Below, piece after piece: positions 26,901 through 40,068 of a DNA stretch of 64,000 bases. The translations under genes were made by a program, and so were the position numbers. Location: positions 14,131,001 to 14,195,000 of the forward strand of contig NC_079886.1 of the NCBI RefSeq assembly GCF_029227915.1, written 5' to 3'. Every line of letters begins with the position of its first letter. Positions within the stretch are counted from its first letter, which is position 1. The notes beneath the pieces were generated by a model that did no database searches, was not told where the DNA came from, and saw only the letters and a list, made by a program, of their open reading frames with translations. Source of the stretch: Hydractinia symbiolongicarpus (Eukaryota > Cnidaria > Hydrozoa > Anthoathecata > Hydractiniidae).

Positions 26901-29900
26901 TTTTTCAGTCTAATAAAAGCCTCACACGTAAATCACGTGGTTCCATCTGCCTGTGCAGGTTACCATTGGCCTAGTCCTTCCAGTCTCAATGCGCTATAAC
27001 GTCCCAAGTCCTTTTCATTAGAGCCGTTGCCTTAGAGCACTCTTAACTACGTGCACAGTCATATAACGGCTGAAATATGACCTTTTGCAGTCTAATAAAA
27101 GCCACACACGTAAATCACGTGGTTCCATCTGCATGCGCAGGTTACCATTGGACTATTCCTTCCAGTCTCAATGCGCAATCGTCCCAAGTCGTCTTTATTA
27201 GCGCCGTTGCTCTACAACACTATTAACTACGTGCACAGTCCTATAAAAGCTGTAATATTGCCTCTTGCAGTATAAAAAGGCGTCACACGTAAATCACGTG
27301 GTTTCACCTGTCTGCCCAGATTATCATTCGACTGTTCCTTCCAGTCTCGATGCACTTCAATGTTCCAAGTGGTTTTCCTTAGCGCTGTTGCCTTAGAACT
27401 CTCTTAACTACGTGCACAGTCCAATAAAAGGTGTAATGTAGCCTTTTGCAGTCTAATAAAGGCCTTACACGTAAATCACGTGGTTCCATCTGCCTGCGCA
27501 GTTTACCATTGCACTATTCCTTCCAGTCTCAATGCGCTACAACGTTCCAAGTCGTTTTCATTAGCGCCGCTGCCTTACAACACTCTTAACTACTATGTAA
27601 AGGCTGTAATATGGCCTTTTGCAGCCTAGTAAAGGCTTCACACGTAAATCACGTGGTTCCATCTGCCTGCGCAGTTTACCATTGGACTATTCCTTCCAGT
27701 CTCGATGCACTACAACGTCCCAAGTTGTTTTTATTAGAGCCGTTGCCTTAGAACACTCTTAACTACGTGCACAGTCCTATAAAGTCTGTAATATGGCCCC
27801 TTGCGGTCTTATAAAAGCCTCACACGTAAATCACGTTGTTCCATCTGCCTGCGCAGGTTACTATTGGACTATTCCTTACAGTCTCAATGTGCTACAGCGT
27901 CCCAAGTCGTTTTCAATATCGCCGTTGCTTTACAACACTGTTAACTGCGTGCACAGTCCAATAAAGGCTGTAATATGGCCTTTTGCAGTCTAATAAAGGC
28001 CTCACACGTAATTAATGTGGTTCCCTCTGCCTGTGCAGGTTACCATTGCACTGTTCTTCCAGTCTCATGCGCTACCACGTCCCAAGTCGTTTTCATTAGC
28101 GCTGTTGCCTTAGAACTCTCTTAACTACGTGCACAGTCCAATAAAAGGTGTAATGTAGCCTTTTGCAGTCTAATAAAGGCCTCACACGTAAATCACGTGG
28201 TTCCATCTGCCTGTGCACGTTACCATTGCACTATTCCTTCCAGTCTCAATGCGCTACAACGTCCCAAGTCGTTTTCATTAGCGCCGCTGCCTTACAACAT
28301 TCTTAACTACGTGCACAGTCCTATAAAGGCTGTAATATGGCCTTTTACATCTAATAAAGGCCTCGCACGTAAATCACGCGGTTTCACCTGTCTGCGGAGG
28401 TTACCATTGGACTAGTCCTTCCAGTCTCAATGCGCTACAACGTCCCAAGTCGTTTTCATTAACGCCATTGCATTAGAACACTCTTAACTACGTGCACAGT
28501 CCTATAAAGACTGTAATATGGCCTTTTGCAGTCCAATAAAAGCCTCACACGTAAATCGCGTGGTTTCATCTGCCTGCACAGTTTACCATTGCACTATTCC
28601 TTCCAGTCTTAATGCGCTATAGCGTCCCAAGTCCTTTTCATTAGAGCCGTTGCCTTAGAACACTCTTAACTACGTGCACAGTCCTATAAAGGCTGTAATA
28701 TGGCCCTTTGCGGTCTAATAAAAGCCTCACACGTAAATCACGTGGTTCCATCTGTCTGTGCAGGTTACCATTGGCCTAGTCCTTCCAGTCTCAATGCGCT
28801 ACAACGTCCCAAGTTGTTTTTATTAGCGCCATTGCATTAGAACACCCTTAACTACGAGCACAGACCTATAAAGACCGTAATTTACCCTTTTGCAGTCCAA
28901 TAAAAGCCGCACACGTAAATCACGCGGTTTCAGCTGCCTGCGGCGGTTACCATTGGACTTGTCGTTCCAGTCCGAATGCGCTACAACGTCCCAAGTTGTT
29001 TTCATTAGCGCTGTGGCCATAGAACACTCTTAACTACTTGCACAGTCCTATAAAGGCTGTAATATGGCCTTTTGCAGTCTAATAAAGGCCTCACACGTAA
29101 ATCACGTGGTTCCATCTGCCTGCGCAGGTTACCATTGCACTATTCCTTCCAGTCTCAATGCGCTACAACGACCCAAGTAGTTTTCATTAGCGCCGCTGCC
29201 TTACAACATTCTTAACTACGTGCACAGTCCTATAAAGGCTGTAATTTGGCCTTTTGCAGTCTAATAAAAGCCTCGCACGTAAATCACCCGGTTTTACCTG
29301 TCTGCCCAGGTTACCATTGGACTAGTCCTTCCAGTCTCAATGCGCTACAACGTCCCAAGTCGTATTCATTAGCGCCATTGCATTAGAACACTCCTAACTA
29401 CGTGCACAGTCCTATAAAGGCTGTAATATGGCCTTTTGCAGTCTAATAAAAGCCTCACACGTAAATCACGTGGTTCCATCTGTCTGTGCAGGTTACCATT
29501 GGCCTAGTCCTTCCAGTCTCAATGCGCTACAACGTCCCAAGTTGTTTTTATTAGCGCCATTGCATTAGAACACCCTTAACTACGAGCACAGACCTATAAA
29601 GACCGTAATTTACCCTTTTGCAGTCCAATAAAAGCCGCACACGTAAATCACGCGGTTTCAGCTGCCTGCGGCGGTTACCATTGGACTTGTCGTTCCAGTC
29701 CGAATGCGCTACAACGTCCCAAGTTGTTTTCATTAGCGCTGTGGCCATAGAACACTCTTAACTACTTGCACAGTCCTATAAAGGCTGTAATATGGCCTTT
29801 TGCAGTCTAATAAAGGCCTCACACGTAAATCACGTGGTTCCATCTGCCTGCGCAGGTTACCATTGCACTATTCCTTCCAGTCTCAATGCGCTACAACGAC

Positions 29901-30205
29901 CCAAGTAGTTTTCATTAGCGCCGCTGCCTTACAACATTCTTAACTACGTGCACAGTCCTATAAAGGCTGTAATTTGGCCTTTTGCAGTCTAATAAAAGCC
30001 TCGCACGTAAATCACCCGGTTTTACCTGTCTGCCCAGGTTACCATTGGACTAGTCCTTCCAGTCTCAATGCGCTACAACGTCCCAAGTCGTATTCATTAG
30101 CGCCATTGCATTAGAACACTCCTAACTACGTGCACAGTCCTATAAAGGCTGTAATATGGCCTTTTGCAGTCTAATAAAAGCCTCACACGTAAATCACGTG
30201 GTTCC
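23921..30205 (+). repeat. 6,700-bp higher-order unit, copy 2 (incomplete)
   Basis: Follows copy 1 directly and matches it up to about 30,205. There the monomer changes from CTGTCTGTGCAGG to CTGCCTGCGCTGG and no longer follows 23,505. The last roughly 500 bp expected from copy 1 are therefore missing or replaced. The right part of this unit, from about 26,812, is also the left part of the 4,338-bp unit, so two duplication events overlap here. Confidence 0.88.
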
Positions 30206-31149
30206 ATCTGCCTGCGCTGGTTACCATTGCACTATTCCTTCCAGTCTCAATGCGCTACAACGTCCCAAGTCCTTTTCATTAATGCTGTTGCTTTACAACA
30301 CTATTAACTGCCTGCACAGTCCTATAAAGACCGTAACATACCCTTTTGCAGTCCATTAAAGGTCGCACACGTACATCACGTGGTTTCACCGGCCTGCGCA
30401 GGTTACCATTGGACTGTTCCTTCCAGTCTCGATGCACTACAACGTTCCAAGTGGTTTTCCGTAGCGCCGTGACCTTAGACCACTTTTAACTACGAGCACA
30501 GTCCTATAAAGACTGTAATTTACCCTTTTGCAGTCCAATAAAAGCCGCACACGTAAATCACGCGGTTTCAGCTGCCAGCGGCGGTTACCATTGGACTTTT
30601 CGTTCCAGTCTCAATGCGCTACAACGTCACAAGTCGTTTTCATTAGCGCTATTGCATTAATACACTCTTAACTACGTGCACAGTCCTATAAGGGCTGTAA
30701 TATGGCCATTTGCAGTCTAATAAAAGCCTCACACGTTAATCACGTGGTTCCATCTGCCTTCGCAGGTTACCATTGCACTATTCCTTCCAGTCTCAATGCG
30801 CTACAACGACCCAAGTCCTTATCATTATTGCCGTTGCTTCACAACACTATTAACTGCCTGCACGTAAAATACCCTTTTACAGTCCATTAAAGGTCGCACA
30901 CGTAAATCACGTGGTTTCACTGGCCTGCGCAGGTTACCATTGGACTGTTCCTTCCAGTCTCGATGCACTACAACGTTCCAAGTGGTTTTCCTTAACGCCG
31001 TGGCCTTAGACAACTTTTAACTACGAGCGCAGTCCTATAAAGACTGTAATTTCACCTTTTGCAGTCCAATAAAAGCCGCACACGTAAATCACACGGTTTC
31101 AGCTGCCTGCGGCGGTTACCATTGGACTTGTCGTTCCAGTCTCAATGCG
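26812..31149 (+). repeat. 4,338-bp higher-order unit, copy 1
   Basis: Repeated at an offset of exactly 4,338 bp. Matched landmarks are 27,793/32,131, 28,197/32,535, 28,823/33,161, 29,551/33,889, 30,156/34,494 and 30,702/35,040. The length is close to 24 monomers minus the internal deletions. The left part is shared with the 6.7-kb unit. The right part, after about 30,205, carries the CATTAAAGGTCGCACACG and TTAATCACGTGG monomers that dominate downstream. Confidence 0.88.
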
Positions 31150-34100
31150 CTACCACGTCCCAAGTCGTTTTTATTAGCGCCGCTGCCTTACAACTCTCTT
31201 AACTACGTGCACGGTCCAATAAAAGGTGTAATGTAGCCTTTTTCAGTCTAATAAAAGCCTCACACGTAAATCACGTGGTTCCATCTGCCTGTGCAGGTTA
31301 CCATTGGCCTAGTCCTTCCAGTCTCAATGCGCTATAACGTCCCAAGTCCTTTTCATTAGAGCCGTTGCCTTAGAGCACTCTTAACTACGTGCACAGTCAT
31401 ATAACGGCTGAAATATGACCTTTTGCAGTCTAATAAAAGCCACACACGTAAATCACGTGGTTCCATCTGCATGCGCAGGTTACCATTGGACTATTCCTTC
31501 CAGTCTCAATGCGCAATCGTCCCAAGTCGTCTTTATTAGCGCCGTTGCTCTACAACACTATTAACTACGTGCACAGTCCTATAAAAGCTGTAATATTGCC
31601 TCTTGCAGTATAAAAAGGCGTCACACGTAAATCACGTGGTTTCACCTGTCTGCCCAGATTATCATTCGACTGTTCCTTCCAGTCTCGATGCACTTCAATG
31701 TTCCAAGTGGTTTTCCTTAGCGCTGTTGCCTTAGAACTCTCTTAACTACGTGCACAGTCCAATAAAAGGTGTAATGTAGCCTTTTGCAGTCTAATAAAGG
31801 CCTTACACGTAAATCACGTGGTTCCATCTGCCTGCGCAGTTTACCATTGCACTATTCCTTCCAGTCTCAATGCGCTACAACGTTCCAAGTCGTTTTCATT
31901 AGCGCCGCTGCCTTACAACACTCTTAACTACTATGTAAAGGCTGTAATATGGCCTTTTGCAGCCTAGTAAAGGCTTCACACGTAAATCACGTGGTTCCAT
32001 CTGCCTGCGCAGTTTACCATTGGACTATTCCTTCCAGTCTCGATGCACTACAACGTCCCAAGTTGTTTTTATTAGAGCCGTTGCCTTAGAACACTCTTAA
32101 CTACGTGCACAGTCCTATAAAGTCTGTAATATGGCCCCTTGCGGTCTTATAAAAGCCTCACACGTAAATCACGTTGTTCCATCTGCCTGCGCAGGTTACT
32201 ATTGGACTATTCCTTACAGTCTCAATGTGCTACAGCGTCCCAAGTCGTTTTCAATATCGCCGTTGCTTTACAACACTGTTAACTGCGTGCACAGTCCAAT
32301 AAAGGCTGTAATATGGCCTTTTGCAGTCTAATAAAGGCCTCACACGTAATTAATGTGGTTCCCTCTGCCTGTGCAGGTTACCATTGCACTGTTCTTCCAG
32401 TCTCATGCGCTACCACGTCCCAAGTCGTTTTCATTAGCACTGTTGCCTTAGAACTCTCTTAACTACGTGCACAGTCCAATAAAAGGTGTAATGTAGCCTT
32501 TTGCAGTCTAATAAAGGCCTCACACGTAAATCACGTGGTTCCATCTGCCTGTGCACGTTACCATTGCACTATTCCTTCCAGTCTCAATGCGCTACAACGT
32601 CCCAAGTCGTTTTCATTAGCGCCGCTGCCTTACAACATTCTTAACTACGTGCACAGTCCTATAAAGGCTGTAATATGGCCTTTTACATCTAATAAAGGCC
32701 TCGCACGTAAATCACGCGGTTTCACCTGTCTGCGGAGGTTACCATTGGACTAGTCCTTCCAGTCTCAATGCGCTACAACGTCCCAAGTCGTTTTCATTAA
32801 CGCCATTGCATTAGAAAACTCTTAACTACGTGCACAGTCCTATAAAGACTGTAATATGGCCTTTTGCAGTCCAATAAAAGCCTCACACGTAAATCGCGTG
32901 GTTTCATCTGCCTGCACAGTTTACCATTGCACTATTCCTTCCAGTCTTAATGCGCTATAGCGTCCCAAGTCCTTTTCATTAGAGCCGTTGCCTTAGAACA
33001 CTCTTAACTACGTGCACAGTCCTATAAAGGCTGTAATATGGCCCTTTGCGGTCTAATAAAAGCCTCACACGTAAATCACGTGGTTCCATCTGTCTGTGCA
33101 GGTTACCATTGGCCTAGTCCTTCCAGTCTCAATGCGCTACAACGTCCCAAGTTGTTTTTATTAGCGCCATTGCATTAGAACACCCTTAACTACGAGCACA
33201 GACCTATAAAGACCGTAATTTACCCTTTTGCAGTCCAATAAAAGCCGCACACGTAAATCACGCGGTTTCAGCTGCCTGCGGCGGTTACCATTGGACTTGT
33301 CGTTCCAGTCCGAATGCGCTACAACGTCCCAAGTTGTTTTCATTAGCGCTGTGGCCATAGAACACTCTTAACTACTTGCACAGTCCTATAAAGGCTGTAA
33401 TATGGCCTTTTGCAGTCTAATAAAGGCCTCACACGTAAATCACGTGGTTCCATCTGCCTGCGCAGGTTACCATTGCACTATTCCTTCCAGTCTCAATGCG
33501 CTACAACGACCCAAGTAGTTTTCATTAGCGCCGCTGCCTTACAACATTCTTAACTACGTGCACAGTCCTATAAAGGCTGTAATTTGGCCTTTTGCAGTCT
33601 AATAAAAGCCTCGCACGTAAATCACCCGGTTTTACCTGTCTGCCCAGGTTACCATTGGACTAGTCCTTCCAGTCTCAATGCGCTACAACGTCCCAAGTCG
33701 TATTCATTAGCGCCATTGCATTAGAACACTCCTAACTACGTGCACAGTCCTATAAAGGCTGTAATATGGCCTTTTGCAGTCTAATAAAAGCCTCACACGT
33801 AAATCACGTGGTTCCATCTGTCTGTGCAGGTTACCATTGGCCTAGTCCTTCCAGTCTCAATGCGCTACAACGTCCCAAGTTGTTTTTATTAGCGCCATTG
33901 CATTAGAACACCCTTAACTACGAGCACAGACCTATAAAGACCGTAATTTACCCTTTTGCAGTCCAATAAAAGCCGCACACGTAAATCACGCGGTTTCAGC
34001 TGCCTGCGGCGGTTACCATTGGACTTGTCGTTCCAGTCCGAATGCGCTACAACGTCCCAAGTTGTTTTCATTAGCGCTGTGGCCATAGAACACTCTTAAC

Positions 34101-35520
34101 TACTTGCACAGTCCTATAAAGGCTGTAATATGGCCTTTTGCAGTCTAATAAAGGCCTCACACGTAAATCACGTGGTTCCATCTGCCTGCGCAGGTTACCA
34201 TTGCACTATTCCTTCCAGTCTCAATGCGCTACAACGACCCAAGTAGTTTTCATTAGCGCCGCTGCCTTACAACATTCTTAACTACGTGCACAGTCCTATA
34301 AAGGCTGTAATTTGGCCTTTTGCAGTCTAATAAAAGCCTCGCACGTAAATCACCCGGTTTTGCCTGTCTGCCCAGGTTACCATTGGACTAGTCCTTCCAG
34401 TCTCAATGCGCTACAACGTCCCAAGTCGTATTCATTAGCGCCATTGCATTAGAACACTCCTAACTACGTGCACAGTCCTATAAAGGCTGTAATATGGCCT
34501 TTTGCAGTCTAATAAAAGCCTCACACGTAAATCACGTGGTTCCATCTGCCTGCGCTGGTTACCATTGCACTATTCCTTCCAGTCTCAATGCGCTACAACG
34601 TCCCAAGTCCTTTTCATTAATGCTGTTGCTTTACAACACTATTAACTGCCTGCACAGTCCTATAAAGACCGTAACATACCCTTTTGCAGTCCATTAAAGG
34701 TCGCACACGTACATCACGTGGTTTCACCGGCCTGCGCAGGTTACCATTGGACTGTTCCTTCCAGTCTCGATGCACTACAACGTTCCAAGTGGTTTTCCGT
34801 AGCGCCGTGACCTTAGACCACTTTTAACTACGAGCACAGTCCTATAAAGACTGTAATTTACCCTTTTGCAGTCCAATAAAAGCCGCACACGTAAATCACG
34901 CGGTTTCAGCTGCCAGCGGCGGTTACCATTGGACTTTTCGTTCCAGTCTCAATGCGCTACAACGTCACAAGTCGTTTTCATTAGCGCTATTGCATTAATA
35001 CACTCTTAACTACGTGCACAGTCCTATAAGGGCTGTAATATGGCCATTTGCAGTCTAATAAAAGCCTCACACGTTAATCACGTGGTTCCATCTGCCTTCG
35101 CAGGTTACCATTGCACTATTCCTTCCAGTCTCAATGCGCTACAACGACCCAAGTCCTTATCATTATTGCCGTTGCTTCACAACACTATTAACTGCCTGCA
35201 CGTAAAATACCCTTTTACAGTCCATTAAAGGTCGCACACGTAAATCACGTGGTTTCACTGGCCTGCGCAGGTTACCATTGGACTGTTCCTTCCAGTCTCG
35301 ATGCACTACAACGTTCCAAGTGGTTTTCCTTAACGCCGTGGCCTTAGACAACTTTTAACTACGAGCACAGTCCTATAAAGACTGTAATTTCACCTTTTGC
35401 AGTCCAATAAAAGCCGCACACGTAAATCACACGGTTTCAGCTGCCTGCGGCGGTTACCATTGGACTTGTCGTTCCAGTCTCAATGCGCTACCACGTCCCA
35501 AGTCGTTTTTATTAGCGCCG
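31150..35520 (+). repeat. 4,338-bp higher-order unit, copy 2
   Basis: Second copy of the preceding unit. Similarity persists to about 35,520, where GCTGCCTTACAACTCTC gives way to GCTGCTTTACAACACTC. Differences noticed by eye are few: 31,029 G versus 35,367 A, 28,096 GCGCTG versus 32,434 GCACTG, an ACCTG/GCCTG change near 34,360, and AGAACACT/AGAAAACT near 32,815. Confidence 0.88.
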
Positions 35521-37599
35521 CTGCTTTACAACACTCTTATCTACGTGCACTGTCCTATAAAGGCTGTAATATGGCCTTTTGCAGTCTAATAAAAGCCTCA
35601 CACGTTAATCACGTGGTTCCATCTGCCTGCGCAGGTTACCATTGCACTATTCCTTCCAGTCTCAATGCGCTACAACGACCCAAGTCCTTATCATTATTGC
35701 CGTTGCTTCACAACACTATTAACTGCCTGCACGTAAAATACCCTTTTACAGTCCATTAAAGGTCGCACACGTAAATCACGTGGTTTCACCGGCTTGCGCA
35801 GGTTACCATTGCACTATTCCTTCCAGTCTCAATGCGCTACAACGTCCCAAGTCCTTTTCATTACTGCTGTTGCTTTACAACACTATTAACTGCCTGCACA
35901 GTCCTATAAAGACCGTAACATACCCTTTTGCAGTCCATTAAAGGTCGCACACGTACATCACCTGGTTTCACCGGACTGCGCAGTTTACCATTGGACTGTT
36001 CCTTCCAGTCTCGATGCACTACAACGTTCCAAGTGGTTTTCCGTAGCGCCGTGACCTTAGACCACTTTTAACTACGAGCACAGTCCTATAAAGACTGTAA
36101 TTTACCCTTTTGCAGTCCAATAAAAGCCGCACACGTTAATCACGTGGTTCCATCTGCCTTCGCAGGTTGCCATTGCACTATTCCTTCCAGTCTCAATGCG
36201 CTACAACGACCCAAGTCCTTATCATTATTGCCGTTGCTTCACAACACTATTAACTGCATGCACGTAAAATACCCTTTTACAGTCCATTAAAGGTCGCACA
36301 CGTAAATCACGTGGTTTCACCGGCCTGCGCAGGTTACCATTGGACTGTTCCTTCCAGTCTCGATGCACTACAACGTTCCAAGTGGTTTTCCTTAACGCCG
36401 TGGCCTTAGACAACTTTTAACTACGAGCACAGTCCTATAAAGACTGTAATTTCACCTTTTGCAGTCCAATAAAAGCCGCACAGGTAATCACACGGTTTCA
36501 GCTGCCTGCGGCGGTTACCATTGGACTTGTCGTTCCAGTCTCAATGCGCTACCACGTCCCAAGTCGTTTTCATTAGCGCTATTGCATTATTACACTCTTT
36601 ACTACGTGCACAGTCCTATAAAGGCTGTAATATGGCCTTTTGCAGTCTAATAAAAGCCTCACACGTAAATCACGTGGTTCCATCTGCCTGCGCAGGTTAC
36701 CATTGCACTATTCCTTCCAGTCTCAATGCGCTACAACGTCCCAAGTCCTTTTCATTACTGCCGTTGCTTTACAACACTATTAACTGCCTGCACAGTCCTA
36801 TAAAGACCGTAACATACCCTTTTGCAGACCATTAAAGGTCGCACACGTACATCACGTGGTTTCACCAGCCTGCGCAGGTTACCATTAGACTGTTCCTTCC
36901 AGTCTCGATGCACTACAAAGTTCCAAGTGGTTTTCCGTAGCCACGTGACCTTAGACCACTTTTAACTACGAGCACAGTCCTATAAAGACTTTAATTTACC
37001 CTTTTGCAGTCCAATAAAAGCCGCACACGTAAATCACGCGGTTTCAGCTGCCTGCGGCGGTTACCATTGGACTTGTCGTTCCAGTCTCAATGCGCCACAA
37101 CGTCACAAGTCGTTTTCATTAGCGCTATTGCATTATTACACTCTTAACTACGTGCACAGTCCTATAAAGGCTGTAATATGGCCTTTTGCAGTCTAATAAA
37201 AGCCTCACACGTTAATCACGTTGTTCCATCTGCCTGCGCAGGTTACCATTGCACTATTCCTTCCAGTCTCAATGCGCTACAACGACCCAAGTCCTTATCA
37301 TTATTGCCGTTGCTTTACAACACTATTAACTGCCTGCACAGTCCTATAAAGACCGTAAAATACCCTTTTACAGTCCATTAAAGGTCGCACACGTAAATCA
37401 CGTGGTTTCACCGGCCTGCGCAGGTTACCATTGGACTGTTCCTTCCAGTCTCGATGCACTACAACGTTCCAAGTGGTTTTCCTTAACGCCGTGGCCTTAG
37501 ACAACTTATAACTACGAGCACAGTCCTATAAAGACTGTAATTTCACCTTTTGAAGTCCAATAAAAGCCGCACACGTAAATCACACGTTTTCAGCTGCCT
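35521..37599 (+). repeat. Satellite mosaic containing the empty-site paralogue of the transposon
   Basis: About eleven monomers of the TTAATCACGTGG, CATTAAAGGTCGC and CCGCACACGTAAATCAC sub-types. Bases 35,551-35,575 are an uninterrupted version of the site occupied by the transposon at 40,041-41,281. Left-flank similarity runs at an offset of 4,490 and right-flank similarity at 5,707. Several monomers here lack CAGTCCTATAAAGACC between CTGCCTGCA and CGTAAAATACCC, removing the TATAAA from that unit (near 35,725 and 36,255). Confidence 0.8.
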
Positions 37600-39545
37600 G
37601 TGCAGGTTACCATTGGCCTAGTCCTTCCAGTCTCATTGCGCTATAACGTCCCAAGTCCTTTTCATTAGAGCCGTTGCCTTAGAACACTCTTAACTACGTG
37701 CACAGTCATATAACGGCTGAAATATGACCTTTTGCAGTCTTATAAAAGCCTCACACGTAAATCACGTGGTTCCATCTGCATGCGCAGGTTACCATTGGAC
37801 TATTCCTTCCAGTCTCAATGCGCAACACGTCCCAAGTCGTCTTTATTAGCGCCGTTGCTCTACAACACTATTAACTACGTGCACAGTCCTATAAAAGCTG
37901 TAATATTGCCTCTTGCAGTATAAAAAGGCGTCACACGTAAATCACGTGGTTTCACCTGTCTGCCCAGATTATCATTCGACTGTTCCTTCCAGTCTCGATG
38001 CACTTCAATGTTCCAAGTGGTTTTCCTTAGCGCTGTTGCCTTAGAACTCTCTTAACTACGTGCACAGTCCAATAAAAGGTGTAATGTAGCCTTTTGCAGT
38101 CTAATAAAGGCCTTACACGTAAATCACGTGGTTCCATCTGCCTGCGCAGTTTACCATTGCACTATTCCTTCCAGTCTCAATGCGCTACAACGTTCCAAGT
38201 CGTTTTCATTAGCGCCGCTGCCTTACAACACTCTTAACTACTATGTAAAGGCTGTAATATGGCCTTTTGCAGCCTAGTAAAGGCTTCACACGTAAATCAC
38301 GTGGTTCCATCTGCCTGCACAGTTTACCATTGGACTATTCCTTCCAGTCTCGATGCACTACAACGTCCCAAGTTGTTTTTATTAGAGCCGTTGCCTTAGA
38401 ACACTCTTAACTACGTGCACAGTCCTATAAAGTCTGTAATATGGCCCCTTGCGGTCTTATAAAAGCCTCACACGTAAATCACGTTGTTCCATCTGCCTGC
38501 GCAGGTTACTATTGGACTATTCCTTACAGTCTCAATGTGCTACAGCGTCCCAAGTCGTTTTCAATATCGCCGTTGCTTTACAACACTGTTAACTGCGTGC
38601 ACAGTCCAATAAAGGCTGTAATATGGCCTTTTGCAGTCTAATAAAGGCCTCACACGTAATTAATGTGGTTCCCTCTGCCTGTGCAGGTTACCATTGCACT
38701 GTTCTTCCAGTCTCATGCGCTACCACGTCCCAAGTCGTTTTCATTAGCGCTGTTGCCTTAGAACTCTCTTAACTACGTGCACAGTCTAATAAAAGGTGTA
38801 ATGTAGCCTTTTGCAGTCTAATAATGGCCTCACACGTAAATCACGTGGTTCCATCTGCCTGTGCACGTTACCATTGCACTATTCCTTCCAGTCTCAATGC
38901 GCTACAACGTCCCAAGTCGTTTTCATTAGCGCCGCTGCCTTACAACATTCTTAACTACGTGCACAGTCCTATAAAGGCTGTAATATGGCCTTTTACATCT
39001 AATAAAGGCCTCGCACGTAAATCACGCGGTTTCACCTGTCTGCGGAGGTTACCATTGGACTAGTCCTTCCAGTCTCAATGCGCTACAACGTCCCAAGTCG
39101 TTTTCATTAACGCCATTGCATTAGAACACTCTTAACTACGTGCACAGTCCTATAAAGACTGTAATATGGCCTTTTGCAGTCCAATAAAAGTCTCACACGT
39201 AAATCGCGTGGTTTCATCTGCCTGCGCAGTTTACCATTGCACTATTCCTTCCAGTCTTAATGCGCTATAGCGTCCCAAGTCCTTTTCATTAGAGCCGTTG
39301 CCTTAGAACACTCTTAACTACGTGCACAGTCCTATAAAGGCTGTAATATGGCCCTTTGCGGTCTAATAAAAGCCTCACACGTAAATCACGTGGTTTCATC
39401 TGTCTGTGCAGGTTACCATTGGCCTAGTCCTTCCAGTCTCAATGCGCTACAACGTCCCAAGTCGTTTTTATTAGCGCCATTGCATTAGAACACTCTTAAC
39501 TACGAGCACAGACCTATAAAGACCGTAATTTACCCTTTTGCAGTC
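37600..39545 (+). repeat. Third, partial copy of the 27-29 kb segment
   Basis: About 1.9 kb matching 31,290-33,230 at an offset near 6,310 (32,131/38,441). It is slightly more diverged than the two tandem 4,338-bp copies: 38,824 reads ATAATGGCC where the others read ATAAAGGCC, and there are further scattered changes. Both ends are joined abruptly to other sub-types: CACGTTTTCAGCTGCCTGTGC on the left, and CCGCACACGTTAATCACG on the right. This is the pattern expected of unequal exchange out of register. Confidence 0.78.
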
Positions 39546-40054
39546 CAATAAAAGCCGCACACGTTAATCACGTGGTTCCATCTGCCTTCGCAGGTTGCCA
39601 TTGCACTATTCCTTCCAGTCTCAATGCGCTACAACGACCCAAGTCCTTATCATTATTGCCGTTGCTTCACAACACTATTAACTGCATGCACGTAAAATAC
39701 CCTTTTACAGTCCATTAAAGGTCGCACACGTAAATCACGTGGTTTCACCGGCCTGCGCAGGTTACCATTGGACTGTTCCTTCCAGTCTCGATGCACTACA
39801 ACGTTCCAAGTGGTTTTCCTTAACGCCGTGGCCTTAGACAACTTTTAACTACGAGCACAGTCCTATAAAGACTGTAATTTCACCTTTTGCAGTCCAATAA
39901 AAGCCGCACACGTAAATCACACGGTTTCAGCTGCCTGCGGCGGTTACCATTGGACTTGTCGTTCCAGTCTCAATGCGCTACCACGTCCCAAGTCGTTTTC
40001 ATTAGCGCCGCTGCTTTACAACACTCTTATCTACGTGCACTGTCCTATAAAGGC
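39546..40054 (+). repeat. Satellite segment left of the transposon
   Basis: Nearly three monomers matching 36,130-36,480 (offset 3,428), then 35,400-35,560 (offset 4,490). The last satellite bases before the transposon are CCTATAAAGG(C). The insertion therefore lies just 3' of the TATAAA motif of this monomer. Confidence 0.85.
40053..40054. other. Putative 2-bp target site duplication (left copy, GC)
   Basis: The empty site reads AAAGGCTGTAAT. The filled site reads AAAG-GC-element-GC-TGTAAT, with the second GC at 41,270-41,271. Taking GC as the duplicated target gives symmetric element ends beginning CCCAG. The alternative is ends beginning CCCCAG with no duplication. The sequence alone cannot decide, because the flanking C and G extend the inverted repeat. 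Confidence 0.55.
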
Positions 40055-40068
40055 CCCAGCCGGCACAA
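40055..40068 (+). repeat. Left terminal inverted repeat
   Basis: CCCAGCCGGCACAA. It is followed at once by GACGTCTTT, so the first AAGACGTCTT palindrome overlaps its last two bases. The match to the right end is perfect for 14 bp. One further C:G pair outside it (40,054/41,270) can be read either as part of the repeat or as part of the target duplication. Confidence 0.88.

Larger units (their letters stand above)
1..40054 (+). repeat. 182-bp satellite array, left arm
   Basis: About 220 head-to-tail monomers, all in the same orientation. The phase landmark AATATGGCC recurs at 182-bp steps (for example 950, 1132, 1314 and 2953, 3135). No unique sequence separates monomers. Divergence between neighbours is often 10-20% by eye, while copies related by higher-order duplication are nearly identical. 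Monomer length changes by small indels: a GT insertion in the ACGTGTGCAC variants, and deletions of 9, 13 and 19 bp. Known biology: such arrays typically form centromeric or other constitutive heterochromatin. The chromosomal location cannot be read from this sequence. The left end lies inside a monomer, so the array continues beyond the window. Confidence 0.97.

Noticed and set aside
35397-36835. Longer frames of 100-120 codons (35,397-35,759, 36,521-36,835; also 9,335-9,634 and 42,712-43,041)
   Set aside because: Frames extended by small indels that happen to bring two or three monomers into phase. The content is satellite throughout.
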